This document shows positions 49,815 through 59,100 of a DNA stretch of 64,000 nucleotides, one piece after another. The notes beneath the pieces were generated by a model, which was given only the letters and a program-made list of their open reading frames with translations, had not been told where the DNA came from and made no database searches. Within the stretch, counting starts at the first letter, position 1. Each line of letters begins with the position of its first letter. Made by a program: the position numbers and the translations under genes. Source of the stretch: Paenibacillus radicis (ex Xue et al. 2023) (GTDB taxonomy: Bacteria > Bacillota > Bacilli > Paenibacillales > NBRC-103111). The stretch spans positions 1 through 64,000 of the forward strand of contig NZ_JANQBD010000032.1 of assembly GCF_024722015.1 (NCBI RefSeq), given 5' to 3'.

Positions 49815-51344
49815 ATGAGTAAGCCGAATATTGTGTACATCATGTCCGATGATCATTGTGCAAATGCGATCAGCATTTACGGCTCCAGGATCGCTAAGGT
49901 TTTCCAAACGCCTAACCTTGACCGGATCGGGAAAGAAGGAGCCGTATTAAAAAGCTGCTTCTGCACCAACGCCATCTGCTCACCGAGCCGGGCTTCGATA
50001 ATAACGGGGCTGTATCCGCATAAGCATGGGGTTAAAACGCTTAGCGACGCCCTCGATCCGGAGCTGGACACATACCCGAAACGAATGCAAGCGGGCGGCT
50101 ATCAAACCGCGTTGGTAGGCAAATGGCACTTACACGGAGTGCCTCAAGGCTTCGATTACTATGAAATATTGCCGGGACAGGGAGAATACTTTTCTCCCTA
50201 TTTTTTGGATCAAACGACCGATTGGGAGGCGGTGGAACGATTTATGGACCAACAGGAGGATTGGTCCAAGGTCAAAAATTACGGACATTTCGGCCAAAAA
50301 CACGAGGGATATGTAACGGATTTGATCACAGATAAATGTGTAAGCTGGCTGGAGCAAAGGGACCAGGGCAAACCGTTCATGCTGATGTGCCATCACAAAG
50401 CGCCGCATGACGATTTTGAGTATCATCCCCGTTATGAGAGATTGTTTGACGATGTGGAAATACCGGAACCGGAAAGCTTGTGGGAGGATAAGGGTCACCG
50501 CTCCGCAGGATCGCGGGAGTACGGTACTACCGTATCTGAAAAAAATCCGCGGCGCAACGCGGTTACAACGATGAGCCGTTCGGGGTATCCGACCGGACCG
50601 CTGAATTTGGAAGGTTTGGACGCTGTTGGGCGGACAAAAGCCGCCTATCAAAAATATTTGAAAGATTACCTTAGGGTAGTCAAAGGAATTGACGACAATG
50701 TAGGAAGATTGCTGGATTATTTGGACAAAGAAGGGTTGGCGGAAAATACCATCGTCATTTATACATCCGACCAAGGAATGTTTCTAGGTGAGCACGACTA
50801 TATCGACAAACGATGGATTTTCGAGGAATCGCTGCAAATGCCTATGCTAATAAAATATCCGCAGGAGATTAAACCGGGCAGTATCGTCGAGGATATTGTG
50901 ACCAACGTTGATTTTGCGCCGACTTTGCTTGATTACGCAGGATTGGATGCCGCTGCCAATATGCAGGGACGCAGCTTCCGCAAGGTAATCGAAGGACAAA
51001 CCCCGGATGATTGGCCGAACAAGGTTTATTATCGCTATTGGATGCATATGGCCCATCACGATAACCCCGCCCACTACGGAATCCGCACAAAGGAATACAA
51101 GCTGATCTTTTTCTACGGGCTGCCGCTGGATGCGTCCGATGCTCTGCCGGAGCCAACGCCGGCTAGCTGGGAACTCTATGATTTGCGAAACGATCGGGAG
51201 GAGCTTGCCAATGTTTATGACAATCCGGCTTACGCCAATGTGGCACAACGACTCAAAGAGCAACTGTTTGAAATGAAGACCGAAGTTGGAGATGGGGACG
51301 ACTCGTACCCCGAGCTTCTTGGCAGGGTTCTGGAAACCAGATAA
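49815..51344 (+). CDS. Cys-type sulfatase 3 of the sulfated-glycan locus
   Basis: Third sulfatase, 509 aa, ATG preceded by AGGAGAG. SDDHCANAIS supplies the metal-ligand Asp residues, CSPSRAS the formylglycine Cys55 and GLYPHKHGV the following loop. GKWHL and TSDQGMFLGEHDYIDKRWIFEESLQMP are typical of the S1 subgroup around choline, iduronate and heparan-type sulfatases. No signal peptide. It is the last enzyme of the sulfatase series, 43 nt after sulfatase 2. Like the others it needs a maturase not seen in the window. Confidence 0.93.
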   Translation: MSKPNIVYIMSDDHCANAISIYGSRIAKVFQTPNLDRIGKEGAVLKSCFCTNAICSPSRASIITGLYPHKHGVKTLSDALDPELDTYPKRMQAGGYQTALVGKWHLHGVPQGFDYYEILPGQGEYFSPYFLDQTTDWEAVERFMDQQEDWSKVKNYGHFGQKHEGYVTDLITDKCVSWLEQRDQGKPFMLMCHHKAPHDDFEYHPRYERLFDDVEIPEPESLWEDKGHRSAGSREYGTTVSEKNPRRNAVTTMSRSGYPTGPLNLEGLDAVGRTKAAYQKYLKDYLRVVKGIDDNVGRLLDYLDKEGLAENTIVIYTSDQGMFLGEHDYIDKRWIFEESLQMPMLIKYPQEIKPGSIVEDIVTNVDFAPTLLDYAGLDAAANMQGRSFRKVIEGQTPDDWPNKVYYRYWMHMAHHDNPAHYGIRTKEYKLIFFYGLPLDASDALPEPTPASWELYDLRNDREELANVYDNPAYANVAQRLKEQLFEMKTEVGDGDDSYPELLGRVLETR

Positions 51345-51415
51345 CGACAGCAGCAGGGGAAATTTCATCCGTTTTTCGGAAATATAAAAAAATTGCTGGA
51401 GGGATTTGTAAATAT

Positions 51416-52689
51416 ATGCTGAACAAAACCCACTTGATATGTTTCATATGCCAAATGCTGAGGATGCTAATTATGATCATGCCAGTACATTTGCAACTGT
51501 GCGTTCGCTCAATCCGGATGCAGTGATGTCTTACAATCATTTTATGGGCACGGGAGCTGAAGATACGGCTAACACGGAAACCGCAGCGGGAGCGCATTAT
51601 TGGGAGCAGGAGGACTTCGGCAGCTTTGTTCCGTATAGGAGTGACCCTTGGGCTCATTCAATAGGAGTTATGCTGGGGACGAACTGGGGGACTACGGACT
51701 CCATGCCGTTGGTCAATTTATTGAATATGATCAGCACCTTGGGAGCTGTAGGAGTTACCGTAAACCTGGCAATGGGTCCGGATATTACCGGACAGTTTAC
51801 AAAGGATCAGATAAACAAGCTTCAGCAAATTGGCAATTGGCTCATTCCGCGTAAGCCCTATATGTCCGGTGCGCTTCCCAACCTGGATGCTGCGGTTAGC
51901 GGGTATGGCGGCTTGTCTTACGTCAATACGGTGGGCGGCAATAATACGGTCCATTTGCTTACAGGATCCAAAAGCAAGGTAGCCTTACCTGCTTCTATCG
52001 ACTTGAATATGACAGGTGTAACGGCAGTGAAGCTGGCTCCGGGCGGGACTTCAATCCCTTTTACGAGCAATGGTAATAAAACGACAATTAACTTAGCGGG
52101 GGTTGCCCAGGATACTTACGATACGATGATTTCGGTGGAAGGAGGCGGGGTTCCAACCTTGTTTAATGCTTACTTTACCGATGGCACTTCAACCGGATGG
52201 ACGGTAGAAGCTGGTTCCTGGAGTGTGATTACCGATGCTCAAAACGTTAAATCCGCCAGCAACAAAGTATTTACAAATACGAATACGACTTCAAAAGCTA
52301 ACGCCGGTAGTACTTCCTGGACCGACTATACTACCAAGGTGAAAATAAAAATCGAATCGGCTGTGGGCACTTCCAATCAATCGGCTGGATTTAGCACAAG
52401 GTATACAGACAGCAATAACAGGTACAACTTTCTATATCATCATGATACAAAAACGTTAAGAATTATGAAATATGTTAGTGGAACGGGTACGGTTCTGGCT
52501 ACTCAATCGTATACACTAAACGATGGCAATTGGTATAACTGGAAGGTCGAAATGAATGGGAGCAGTATAAAATGGTATATCAACGATGCCCTTGTACTAT
52601 CGACCACAGACTCTTCCTTAACATCGGGAAAAATAGCCATCCATACTAACAACACAACGGCCAGATTTGACAATATCACGGTAAAATAG
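51416..52689 (+). pseudogene. Truncated GH29-like secreted glycosidase (5' deletion)
   Basis: From 51439 to 52689 the frame reads as the C-terminal two thirds of a protein closely related to the next gene, sharing MSYNHFMGTGAED/MAYNHHKGTGAED and LLNMISTLG/LLNMISRLG. It ends with a lectin-like beta domain (about 200 residues). At 51416 a good ribosome site (GGAGGGATTTG) leads to ATGCTGAACAAA, the start of a different frame that stops soon. The region for about 190 residues, including signal peptide and the barrel's first half, is missing. The Asp codon matching the putative nucleophile lies just before the first possible ATG. A deletion that joined the gene's start to its middle out of frame explains this. 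Confidence 0.75.
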
Positions 52690-52713
52690 CGATTAAAAGC
52701 GGGAGGGATTCGA

Positions 52714-54582
52714 TTGAACAGACATCGAAGTTCTATGCTTATGAAGATGATGGTGCTGCTTTTGGTTTTTGTGGTGGCATTGCCCATATACCCGAATGAA
52801 GGGAAAGCTGCTTCCAACTTTTTGCCTGTAGATAAAGAAATTACATTACAGGATCCGGTTAGCGCCGTTAAAACGACGGAAGATTGGTATAGGGGGCAAG
52901 TATTGGCTATTCGCATCCCTTGGACCAGCTATATTCGCGACAATCCGCATGCTTCCAATGCGGGAAGCAATTTTAATGCTGGCCAGTGGGTAAACATGGT
53001 GAAAAGCTCCGGTGCGGACATGATGATGCTCGTTGTGCAGCATGAAAACAGCAATGGATTTCTTCTGTACCCATCCGCTCTTACAGATGCCAATAATCGC
53101 TCCCCCATTGATTATCCCGCCTTGTTAAAAACCGAGCTGTTGAATCAAGGAATGAGTATGGGGGTATCGATTAACCAAGTCGGCATTACTAATCTGGCTG
53201 CATACGGAGGCAAAACCCGTGATAATATTTACCAAAACCTAGTGCAAGAGATCAATACGAGATACGGTAATTTTCTGAAAGAGATTTATTTTGATATGTT
53301 CCATATTGCAGGTGCCGCCGGCGGGAATTACAACCACCAAGGCGTGTTTCAAAAGGTACGCACCGGAAACAGTCAGGCGGTTATGGCTTACAATCATCAT
53401 AAGGGCACTGGCGCTGAAGATATTAATGTTACCGAATCGGCAACAGGGCTGCATTATTGGAATCAGGAGGATTTTGACGCCTTTATCCCGTATCGCAACG
53501 AGGATTGGGGGCATGAATTTACCGTCATGCTCGGGAGTAATTGGGGCACAACGGACTCCATTCCGCTGGTCAACCTGCTTAACATGATATCGAGATTGGG
53601 ATCCATGGGCATTACCACTTCCTTGACCATGGGGCCGGACATAACCGGCAAATTTACGACCGATCAAATCGACAAGCTGCAGCAAGTCGGAAACTGGCTC
53701 ACTCCACGAAAGCCGTATATGGATGGAGCGATACCCGATTGGAATGTAACAGTTACAGGTTATAGCGGAATGAATTATGTCAATAATGTAGGTAATAAAA
53801 GAAGTGTCCACCTGCTCTCGGGTTCTGCGAATCCGGTTAGCTTGCCAAGCAGCATTACGTTGAACATGAGCGGTGTAACGGCAGTGAAGTTAGCTCCAAG
53901 CGGTAACAACGTATCGTTTACAACAAACAGCAACGGAACGACCATCCAGCTTTCCGGCATTCAGCAGGATACTTATGATACCATTCTTTCTGTTGAAGGG
54001 GGAAAAGCGGTCGCGCCGGCACGAATATTCCAAAATGACTTTAACAGCATGACTACGGGAGAGGCTCCGACGACAGGATTTATTTTGGATACCACTTATG
54101 GTTCGATCACGGTCGAAGACGTTCCGACAGCAGTGAATAAAAGTATGAAGATAGTCGACACCAATCCAACCGGCTACTATGGAGTAAAAGCAAAGAAGAC
54201 TTTTTCCGCGAAGTCGAATAAAGTCCAATATGAAGTGAGGATGAGAGCTGACCAGACAACGGCCGCTTCCTTCATTGAGCTCCAGAACAGTGTCGGCGAT
54301 ATAGCGGTTCGTATTGGTTTTGCCGGCAACGGCCAAATCAGGCGGTGGAATAATGCCTCTGCTTACACTGACCTGACCGGCTACAAGCCCGTTAAATGGT
54401 ATACCATCAAAGTGGAAGCTGATATTGTGGCTCATACTTATAATGCGTATGTCAATGGTGTAAAGAAGGTATCGAATGCGGCATTCTACACGCCTGTTTC
54501 CACTATCGATCAAATCGAATGGGTCAATGATTTCGGGGCGGGTACCTTTTATACAAATTCGATCTACGTTGACGGAAACTGA
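52714..54582 (+). CDS. Secreted GH29-like (alpha-L-fucosidase-type) glycosidase
   Basis: Extracellular enzyme predicted to act on a fucose-like sugar. It starts at TTG with GGGAGGG upstream. A signal peptide spans about residues 10-34 (MKMMVLLLVFVVALPIYPNEGKAA). The barrel (about 45-390) matches the GH29 layout: VVQHENSNGFLLYPS corresponds to the TxKHHDGFxLWPS region, EIYFDMFH to the nucleophile strand (Asp194), and LLNMISRLGSMGITTSLTMGPDITG with QVGNWL to the conserved C-terminal barrel end. Several usual residues differ, so specificity is open. A C-terminal beta-sandwich (about 440-622) may bind carbohydrate. It follows the broken paralogue after 24 nt. Similarity was judged by eye. Confidence 0.65.
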   Translation: MNRHRSSMLMKMMVLLLVFVVALPIYPNEGKAASNFLPVDKEITLQDPVSAVKTTEDWYRGQVLAIRIPWTSYIRDNPHASNAGSNFNAGQWVNMVKSSGADMMMLVVQHENSNGFLLYPSALTDANNRSPIDYPALLKTELLNQGMSMGVSINQVGITNLAAYGGKTRDNIYQNLVQEINTRYGNFLKEIYFDMFHIAGAAGGNYNHQGVFQKVRTGNSQAVMAYNHHKGTGAEDINVTESATGLHYWNQEDFDAFIPYRNEDWGHEFTVMLGSNWGTTDSIPLVNLLNMISRLGSMGITTSLTMGPDITGKFTTDQIDKLQQVGNWLTPRKPYMDGAIPDWNVTVTGYSGMNYVNNVGNKRSVHLLSGSANPVSLPSSITLNMSGVTAVKLAPSGNNVSFTTNSNGTTIQLSGIQQDTYDTILSVEGGKAVAPARIFQNDFNSMTTGEAPTTGFILDTTYGSITVEDVPTAVNKSMKIVDTNPTGYYGVKAKKTFSAKSNKVQYEVRMRADQTTAASFIELQNSVGDIAVRIGFAGNGQIRRWNNASAYTDLTGYKPVKWYTIKVEADIVAHTYNAYVNGVKKVSNAAFYTPVSTIDQIEWVNDFGAGTFYTNSIYVDGN

Positions 54583-54615
54583 ATTAGGATAAGCGTAATG
54601 GAAGAAGAAGGTCAT

Positions 54616-54744
54616 ATGAAGTATAGAGAGCTTGGATACTCAGGTTTGAAGGATGCAGCGGGATTGTTTTATTTTATCTACCAAAGCCGTACCAAGTACA
54701 CCGAACGAATCTCCTTGTCCCCACGTAAAGAAGGCACTAAATAA
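54616..54744 (+). pseudogene. N-terminal stub of an aldo/keto reductase gene
   Basis: With AAGAAGG upstream, the frame begins MKYRELGYSGLKD, the standard start of aldo/keto reductases (MKYRELGRSGLKVS), then diverges and stops after 42 codons. The rest of the gene is missing. It lies directly after the GH29-like gene and overlaps the terminator stem at 54727. Confidence 0.6.
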
Positions 54745-54771
54745 CCTGAGTCGGGTTAGTGCCTTCTTTTT
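54727..54771 (+). terminator. Strong terminator ending the sulfated-glycan locus
   Basis: AAAGAAGGCACTAA (54727-54740) pairs perfectly with TTAGTGCCTTCTTT (54756-54769), followed by TT. It closes the transcription unit that begins at the third importer. Confidence 0.85.
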
Positions 54772-54901
54772 GGCTTTATGGTGTGGTGACTATTTACGAG
54801 AGATCAGATAGGGGCCAATCCCATGGCGTTCGCTAAGCAAAATTTCGCATAACATGAGACAAGGGGTGGAGAAGGGTGGAATAAGTTGCTGCCAATCTGA
54901 T

Positions 54902-55714
54902 TTATGGCATTTGTGCCTTCGCTGCCGAAATAATATGGCTGATCTTGTTTTCAAGATTGAAGATGACTTGCTTCTCTTCATTGATTTGATGGGATAAGGA
55001 TATCAGGGATGCGAGCGTGTCCAGAACGGTGTCGGGATCGTTATTTTTGGCTGCTTGTTTAAACGTATTCCACACTGTGGTTATATCGGTTTCGTTAGTT
55101 TTGATTGCACTTCGCTTATTTTTAATTTCCAGATTAACGGGGGTGATTTCTTCCAATCTGCCTCGAAGCTCTTTCTTCTTTTTGGCTGCATTTTCCTTGG
55201 CTGCCCGCCATTCATTTTCTTTGGTATTGATGTTTATACGGGCTGCTTGAACAGGGATTTTTATGAGATTAACTTGGAATTGGAACAGATTGGTTAAGTC
55301 CTTGCTTTTCAGTGCTCTGGCTGCTTCAATCTGCTTGTTCAAAGAGCTGTAATGGGAGAATAGCGCTTTGTACCGTTCGCGTATTTGTGTAACTTCAGAT
55401 TCGAGCTTGTCTAAGCTTTCGGCATCGATTTGTTGAATTTCTTTATTTAGAGCCACCAATGTATCCTGGTTTCGTGTGTGGAGCTCTTTGATTTCTACAT
55501 CCCAGTCTTGTAATTGTTTCTGAACCGTGAGTAGTTGATCGTACAGCGAGCTAATTTTATCCGCTTGATTAGCGTTTGCAACTGCAATTGTTTTATCGAG
55601 AGATGACTTGACGGAGGTTGTGAATTTAATAGGGGCAGCGGCTACTGTAGTAGGGATGGTGGAAGCAAGTATAGAAGCGGCGAGCAAGGCTATGAAGATT
55701 GATCTAGTGTTCAT
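54902..55714 (-). CDS. Secreted coiled-coil protein of unknown function
   Basis: A 270-residue exported protein. A signal peptide (about 1-26, cleaved near VAAA) is followed by an almost entirely helical sequence rich in Gln, Lys, Glu and Leu heptads (about 35-130 and 150-265). No catalytic motif, repeat domain or anchor is seen. AAGGAGGAATT precedes the ATG. It is transcribed alone from a strong promoter (55848-55877), with a terminator hairpin in the leader. I do not recognise a named family; a structural or envelope role is possible. Confidence 0.8.
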   Translation of the reverse strand: MNTRSIFIALLAASILASTIPTTVAAAPIKFTTSVKSSLDKTIAVANANQADKISSLYDQLLTVQKQLQDWDVEIKELHTRNQDTLVALNKEIQQIDAESLDKLESEVTQIRERYKALFSHYSSLNKQIEAARALKSKDLTNLFQFQVNLIKIPVQAARININTKENEWRAAKENAAKKKKELRGRLEEITPVNLEIKNKRSAIKTNETDITTVWNTFKQAAKNNDPDTVLDTLASLISLSHQINEEKQVIFNLENKISHIISAAKAQMP

Positions 55715-55762
55715 TGAATTCCTCCTTAGTTACGAATAGAATGCGAGGTACCGGATTGCAGC

Positions 55763-55811
55763 AAAAAAAGCACCGATAAGAAAGGCAATTAGCCTTCTCT
55801 TACCGGTGCTT
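55763..55811 (-). terminator. Leader terminator of the coiled-coil protein gene
   Basis: On the minus strand AAGCACCGGTAAGA-AAGGC pairs with GCCTTTCTTATCGGTGCTT, then TTTTTT. It lies about 50 nt before the start codon and 30 nt after the predicted transcription start, so a short RNA of about 80 nt would be the main product unless read-through occurs. Confidence 0.75.
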
Positions 55812-55847
55812 CCGTTGTAAGCGATCGTATAAATGATATGTGTAATT

Positions 55848-55877
55848 ACTATACAGGATGCCTCAATGGCCTGTCAA
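55848..55877 (-). promoter_or_regulatory. Strong sigma-A promoter on the minus strand
   Basis: Perfect TTGACA (plus-strand 55872-55877), an 18-bp spacer and TATAGT (55848-55853). It drives the leader RNA and the coiled-coil protein gene. Confidence 0.65.
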
Positions 55878-56144
55878 CAACTTATACAAACCGGGAGACA
55901 AATTGTTTCAGCCAAATGAGTTTGCTTACTATTAACCGTGTACAGGTGTAATCATCAACTCTATCAAACTTTCTTTATGACCTTAAAAGATTAATAAGAG
56001 ATAGATAAACTATGTAAATAGATACTGGATAATTTTAACTGGAATAATCTTATAAAATACTAGTACCTTGGAACTAAGTTTATAGTACAATTATGTAAAA
56101 TAAAGTCACGTTCATTTAATGAAAAAGAATGGAGAGTAAGCCTC
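55878..56144. other. Intergenic region between divergent genes
   Basis: AT-rich sequence without a credible gene. It must hold the promoter of the large plus-strand gene at 56145. AATGGAGAG lies 9 nt before its ATG. No clear -35/-10 pair was selected. Confidence 0.4.
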
Positions 56145-59100
56145 ATGCTCAAGCTTTTCACAGGTAAGACGATGGTAAAGGCAGCTCAGAGGTTTACAGA
56201 GGATAAGGAAGAATATACGAAGGTACTATGGCTGTTTGGCTATTTGTTTTGCGTAGTATCGGCATCCACGTTAGGGCGGACTTCAGCAGATGCCCTGTTT
56301 CTATCGCGGTTTGACGCCTCTCAATTATCCATCATGTATTTGCCTCAATCGGCTGCGCTTATTTTAATTGGATTTTTATTTCAAAGGTTTGGCAGTCGTT
56401 TTCGTTTGGATCGTTTGATCAAAGCTTTGATTCCTATCGTTTCCCTGCTGGTACTCATCTCCAGAGTAGGGGTAGGTCAAGATTACACATGGGTTTATCC
56501 TGTTATCTATGTGATATACGATGTGTTTAATTTTCTGATGATCGTTATCTTCTGGCAATTTGCCACCTCTGTGATGGACCAGCGAAAGGTGAAACGGATG
56601 ATTGGTTTGGTTGGGAGCGGGGGGATCATTGGGGGGATTATTAGCGGTTTTGGATTAAAGCTGTTAGTTCCGCTGACAGGTACGGCCAACTTAATCTATT
56701 TTTATGCAGCACTCCAATTACTGGCATTGATAGCTGTGTATCGTGTTATTGGAATGAGTAAAGACCCGGAGGAATTATTTTCAACATCGAAAGCAAGATC
56801 GAAGAAACCGACCAATGAACGTAAGCGGCAGGGGGAACAAAAGGCTGGCTTGTTTCAAAATGTCCCTCACCTGAAGTACGTTGCAATTATGTCGGCAACC
56901 TTGGTGCTTTCGCTCACCTTTGTCGATTATCAATTTAAGGTCATTCTTAGAAACACGCTGCAAAATGATGCTCTAGCCGGATTTATGGGGAGCTTTTACG
57001 GATTCTCCGGGCTGTTGGCCTTGTTCGTTCAGCTGTTTGTCGCAAGTAAATTATTAACTAGATTTGGAGTAATGACAGCCATTCTTGTATTCCCTATTGC
57101 CTTGTTTACAGGTAGCTTGGGCGTTCTATTGATGCCTGTTCTTGCGCTGGCAGTTATCGTTAAGGGAAGCGACAAGGTAGTTGGGGATACGATCTATTCC
57201 TCGGTAAGCCAACTGATTATGTTTCCAATTTCTCCGGAATGGCGGAATCGTGCCAAAGGCTTTTTGGACGGCGTCGTACGAAATGGAGCCAAGGGAATAG
57301 CGGGTATCAGTCTAATTATATTATCTCCGCTGCTTAGTGCAGGGCAGTTTAGTTATGTCATTCTCGCTTTGCTCGCCTGCTGTGTAGTAGCGGCTGTCAA
57401 AGTAAAAAAGGCTTATTTGCAAACGCTGCTGTCTACTTTGGAAACGAGGGGGACGGATCTTCAAGAAACGGAACTCGATTTAATGGACCCTGCAAGTAGA
57501 CAAATTCTAATCTCTGCATTAGAGAGTTCGGATAGGCATCAGGTCATGTATGCTTTAAAGATTTTACGCGGGCTGGATGGATTTGATCTATCTCCACATA
57601 TTCCGGCACTGCTACGCAATCCATATCCAGAGGTCTGTGTAGAGGCTGTCATCTATATCGAGCAAATGACTCCGGCGGGGCTGGAGCAAGAATTGCAGGA
57701 GCTTCTAAGCTCATCTAACCCTCAGGTTAAAGCCCAAGCTTTATTGGCATTAGCTGCTTATTCCAAAGAAGAGTATTTGGATCAAATAACGCTTCACCTT
57801 GAGGCGGATGAGGTCGGGATTAAAGCAGGGGCGATAGCAGGATTAATAAAATTTTATGGTATAGAGGGGATGTTTCGCGCTGTTGGAACACTCAAGCAAT
57901 TAATTGAAAGTACGGATGAAGAGGAACGGACGGCTATGGCCGTCTTATTTGGTCGGATTGGAATCCAAAGCTTCTACAAGCCGCTGGTTCCGATGCTGAA
58001 TGATACCTCATCAAGGGTACGAATCTGTGCCTTGGAATCTGCTGCATTGCTTTGTGTGCCTGCTTTAGTACCCCATATTGTGCTTATGCTTCAGGATAGC
58101 CGGACGCGGCGGCATGCTATTGAAGCGTTGGCCCGTTATGATGAGAAAGTTATCATAGGGCTGCTGGAGCCCTATTTCATTGAGGATGGCGTATCTCTGC
58201 TGCATTTGCCCAAAGTTTTCGAACGAATTGGAACGCAAGGGGCTTTCGATACCTTATTGATTCATTATCGCCACTCGAATTATGAAATGCGCGATAAGCT
58301 GCTGGAAGCTTTGAGAAATTTGCGTCATGGGATCCGGCAGGTGGACGAAAAGCTGGTGGAGGAATTAATCCTCCAAGAAATCCAGCTATATTGGCAATTT
58401 GCGGAGCAGAGTTCAGGAGTCGTTGGAAATAAAGCTTATACAGCCATTTCGGAAGCGGTAGATCAGATCCGATCCTCGATGACCGGGCGTATTTTTGGGC
58501 TAATAGGGCTCGTCTATGAGTCCAAAACCGTTCAGGCGGTTTACGCTAACTGGTCTGAAGGAGAAGCGAGGCATCAAGCGAATGCAGCAGAGGTTATGGA
58601 TCAAATGCTGTCCGGAAATCTCCGTATGGAAATAATCAAGATCATGACGTCTCCTAAAACAATAACAGTTGCCATGAAGAAGGAAGCTTTAGAGGATGAA
58701 AAGCTGATATGGCTCTATGAGAATGGAGATGAGTGGCTGCGTCAAATGATTCAACTGGACGTTATGCAGGAGAAGAGGCTTGTGAAGAACACAGCGCTTA
58801 AAACTCGGCTGGATTCATCCAAGGATATTTCATTAGAATGGCTGGCTGACCAGATGGAGCGGGTCCATTTGCTGAAGAAGGTGTCTTTGTTCCAGGGATT
58901 GACGAGCAGGGATTTGTTTTTTATTGCCCAACAGCTGAAACAGATCAATGAAACAAGCGGAGCTACCGTATTCAAAGAGCGTGATCCGGGAGATTCTTTA
59001 TATTTAATTCAGAGCGGTAAAGCAGGTGTATACCGTAATCAAGAGAAAATTAGTGTACTCGAAGCCGGGGATTGCTTTGGCCAAACAGCTATTCTAACCA

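Noticed and set aside
51416..51530. Small gene starting MLNKTHLICF
   Set aside because: It has a good start, but the frame after the first codons is the out-of-frame reading of the GH29-like gene, so it is treated as the 5' stub of the pseudogene.
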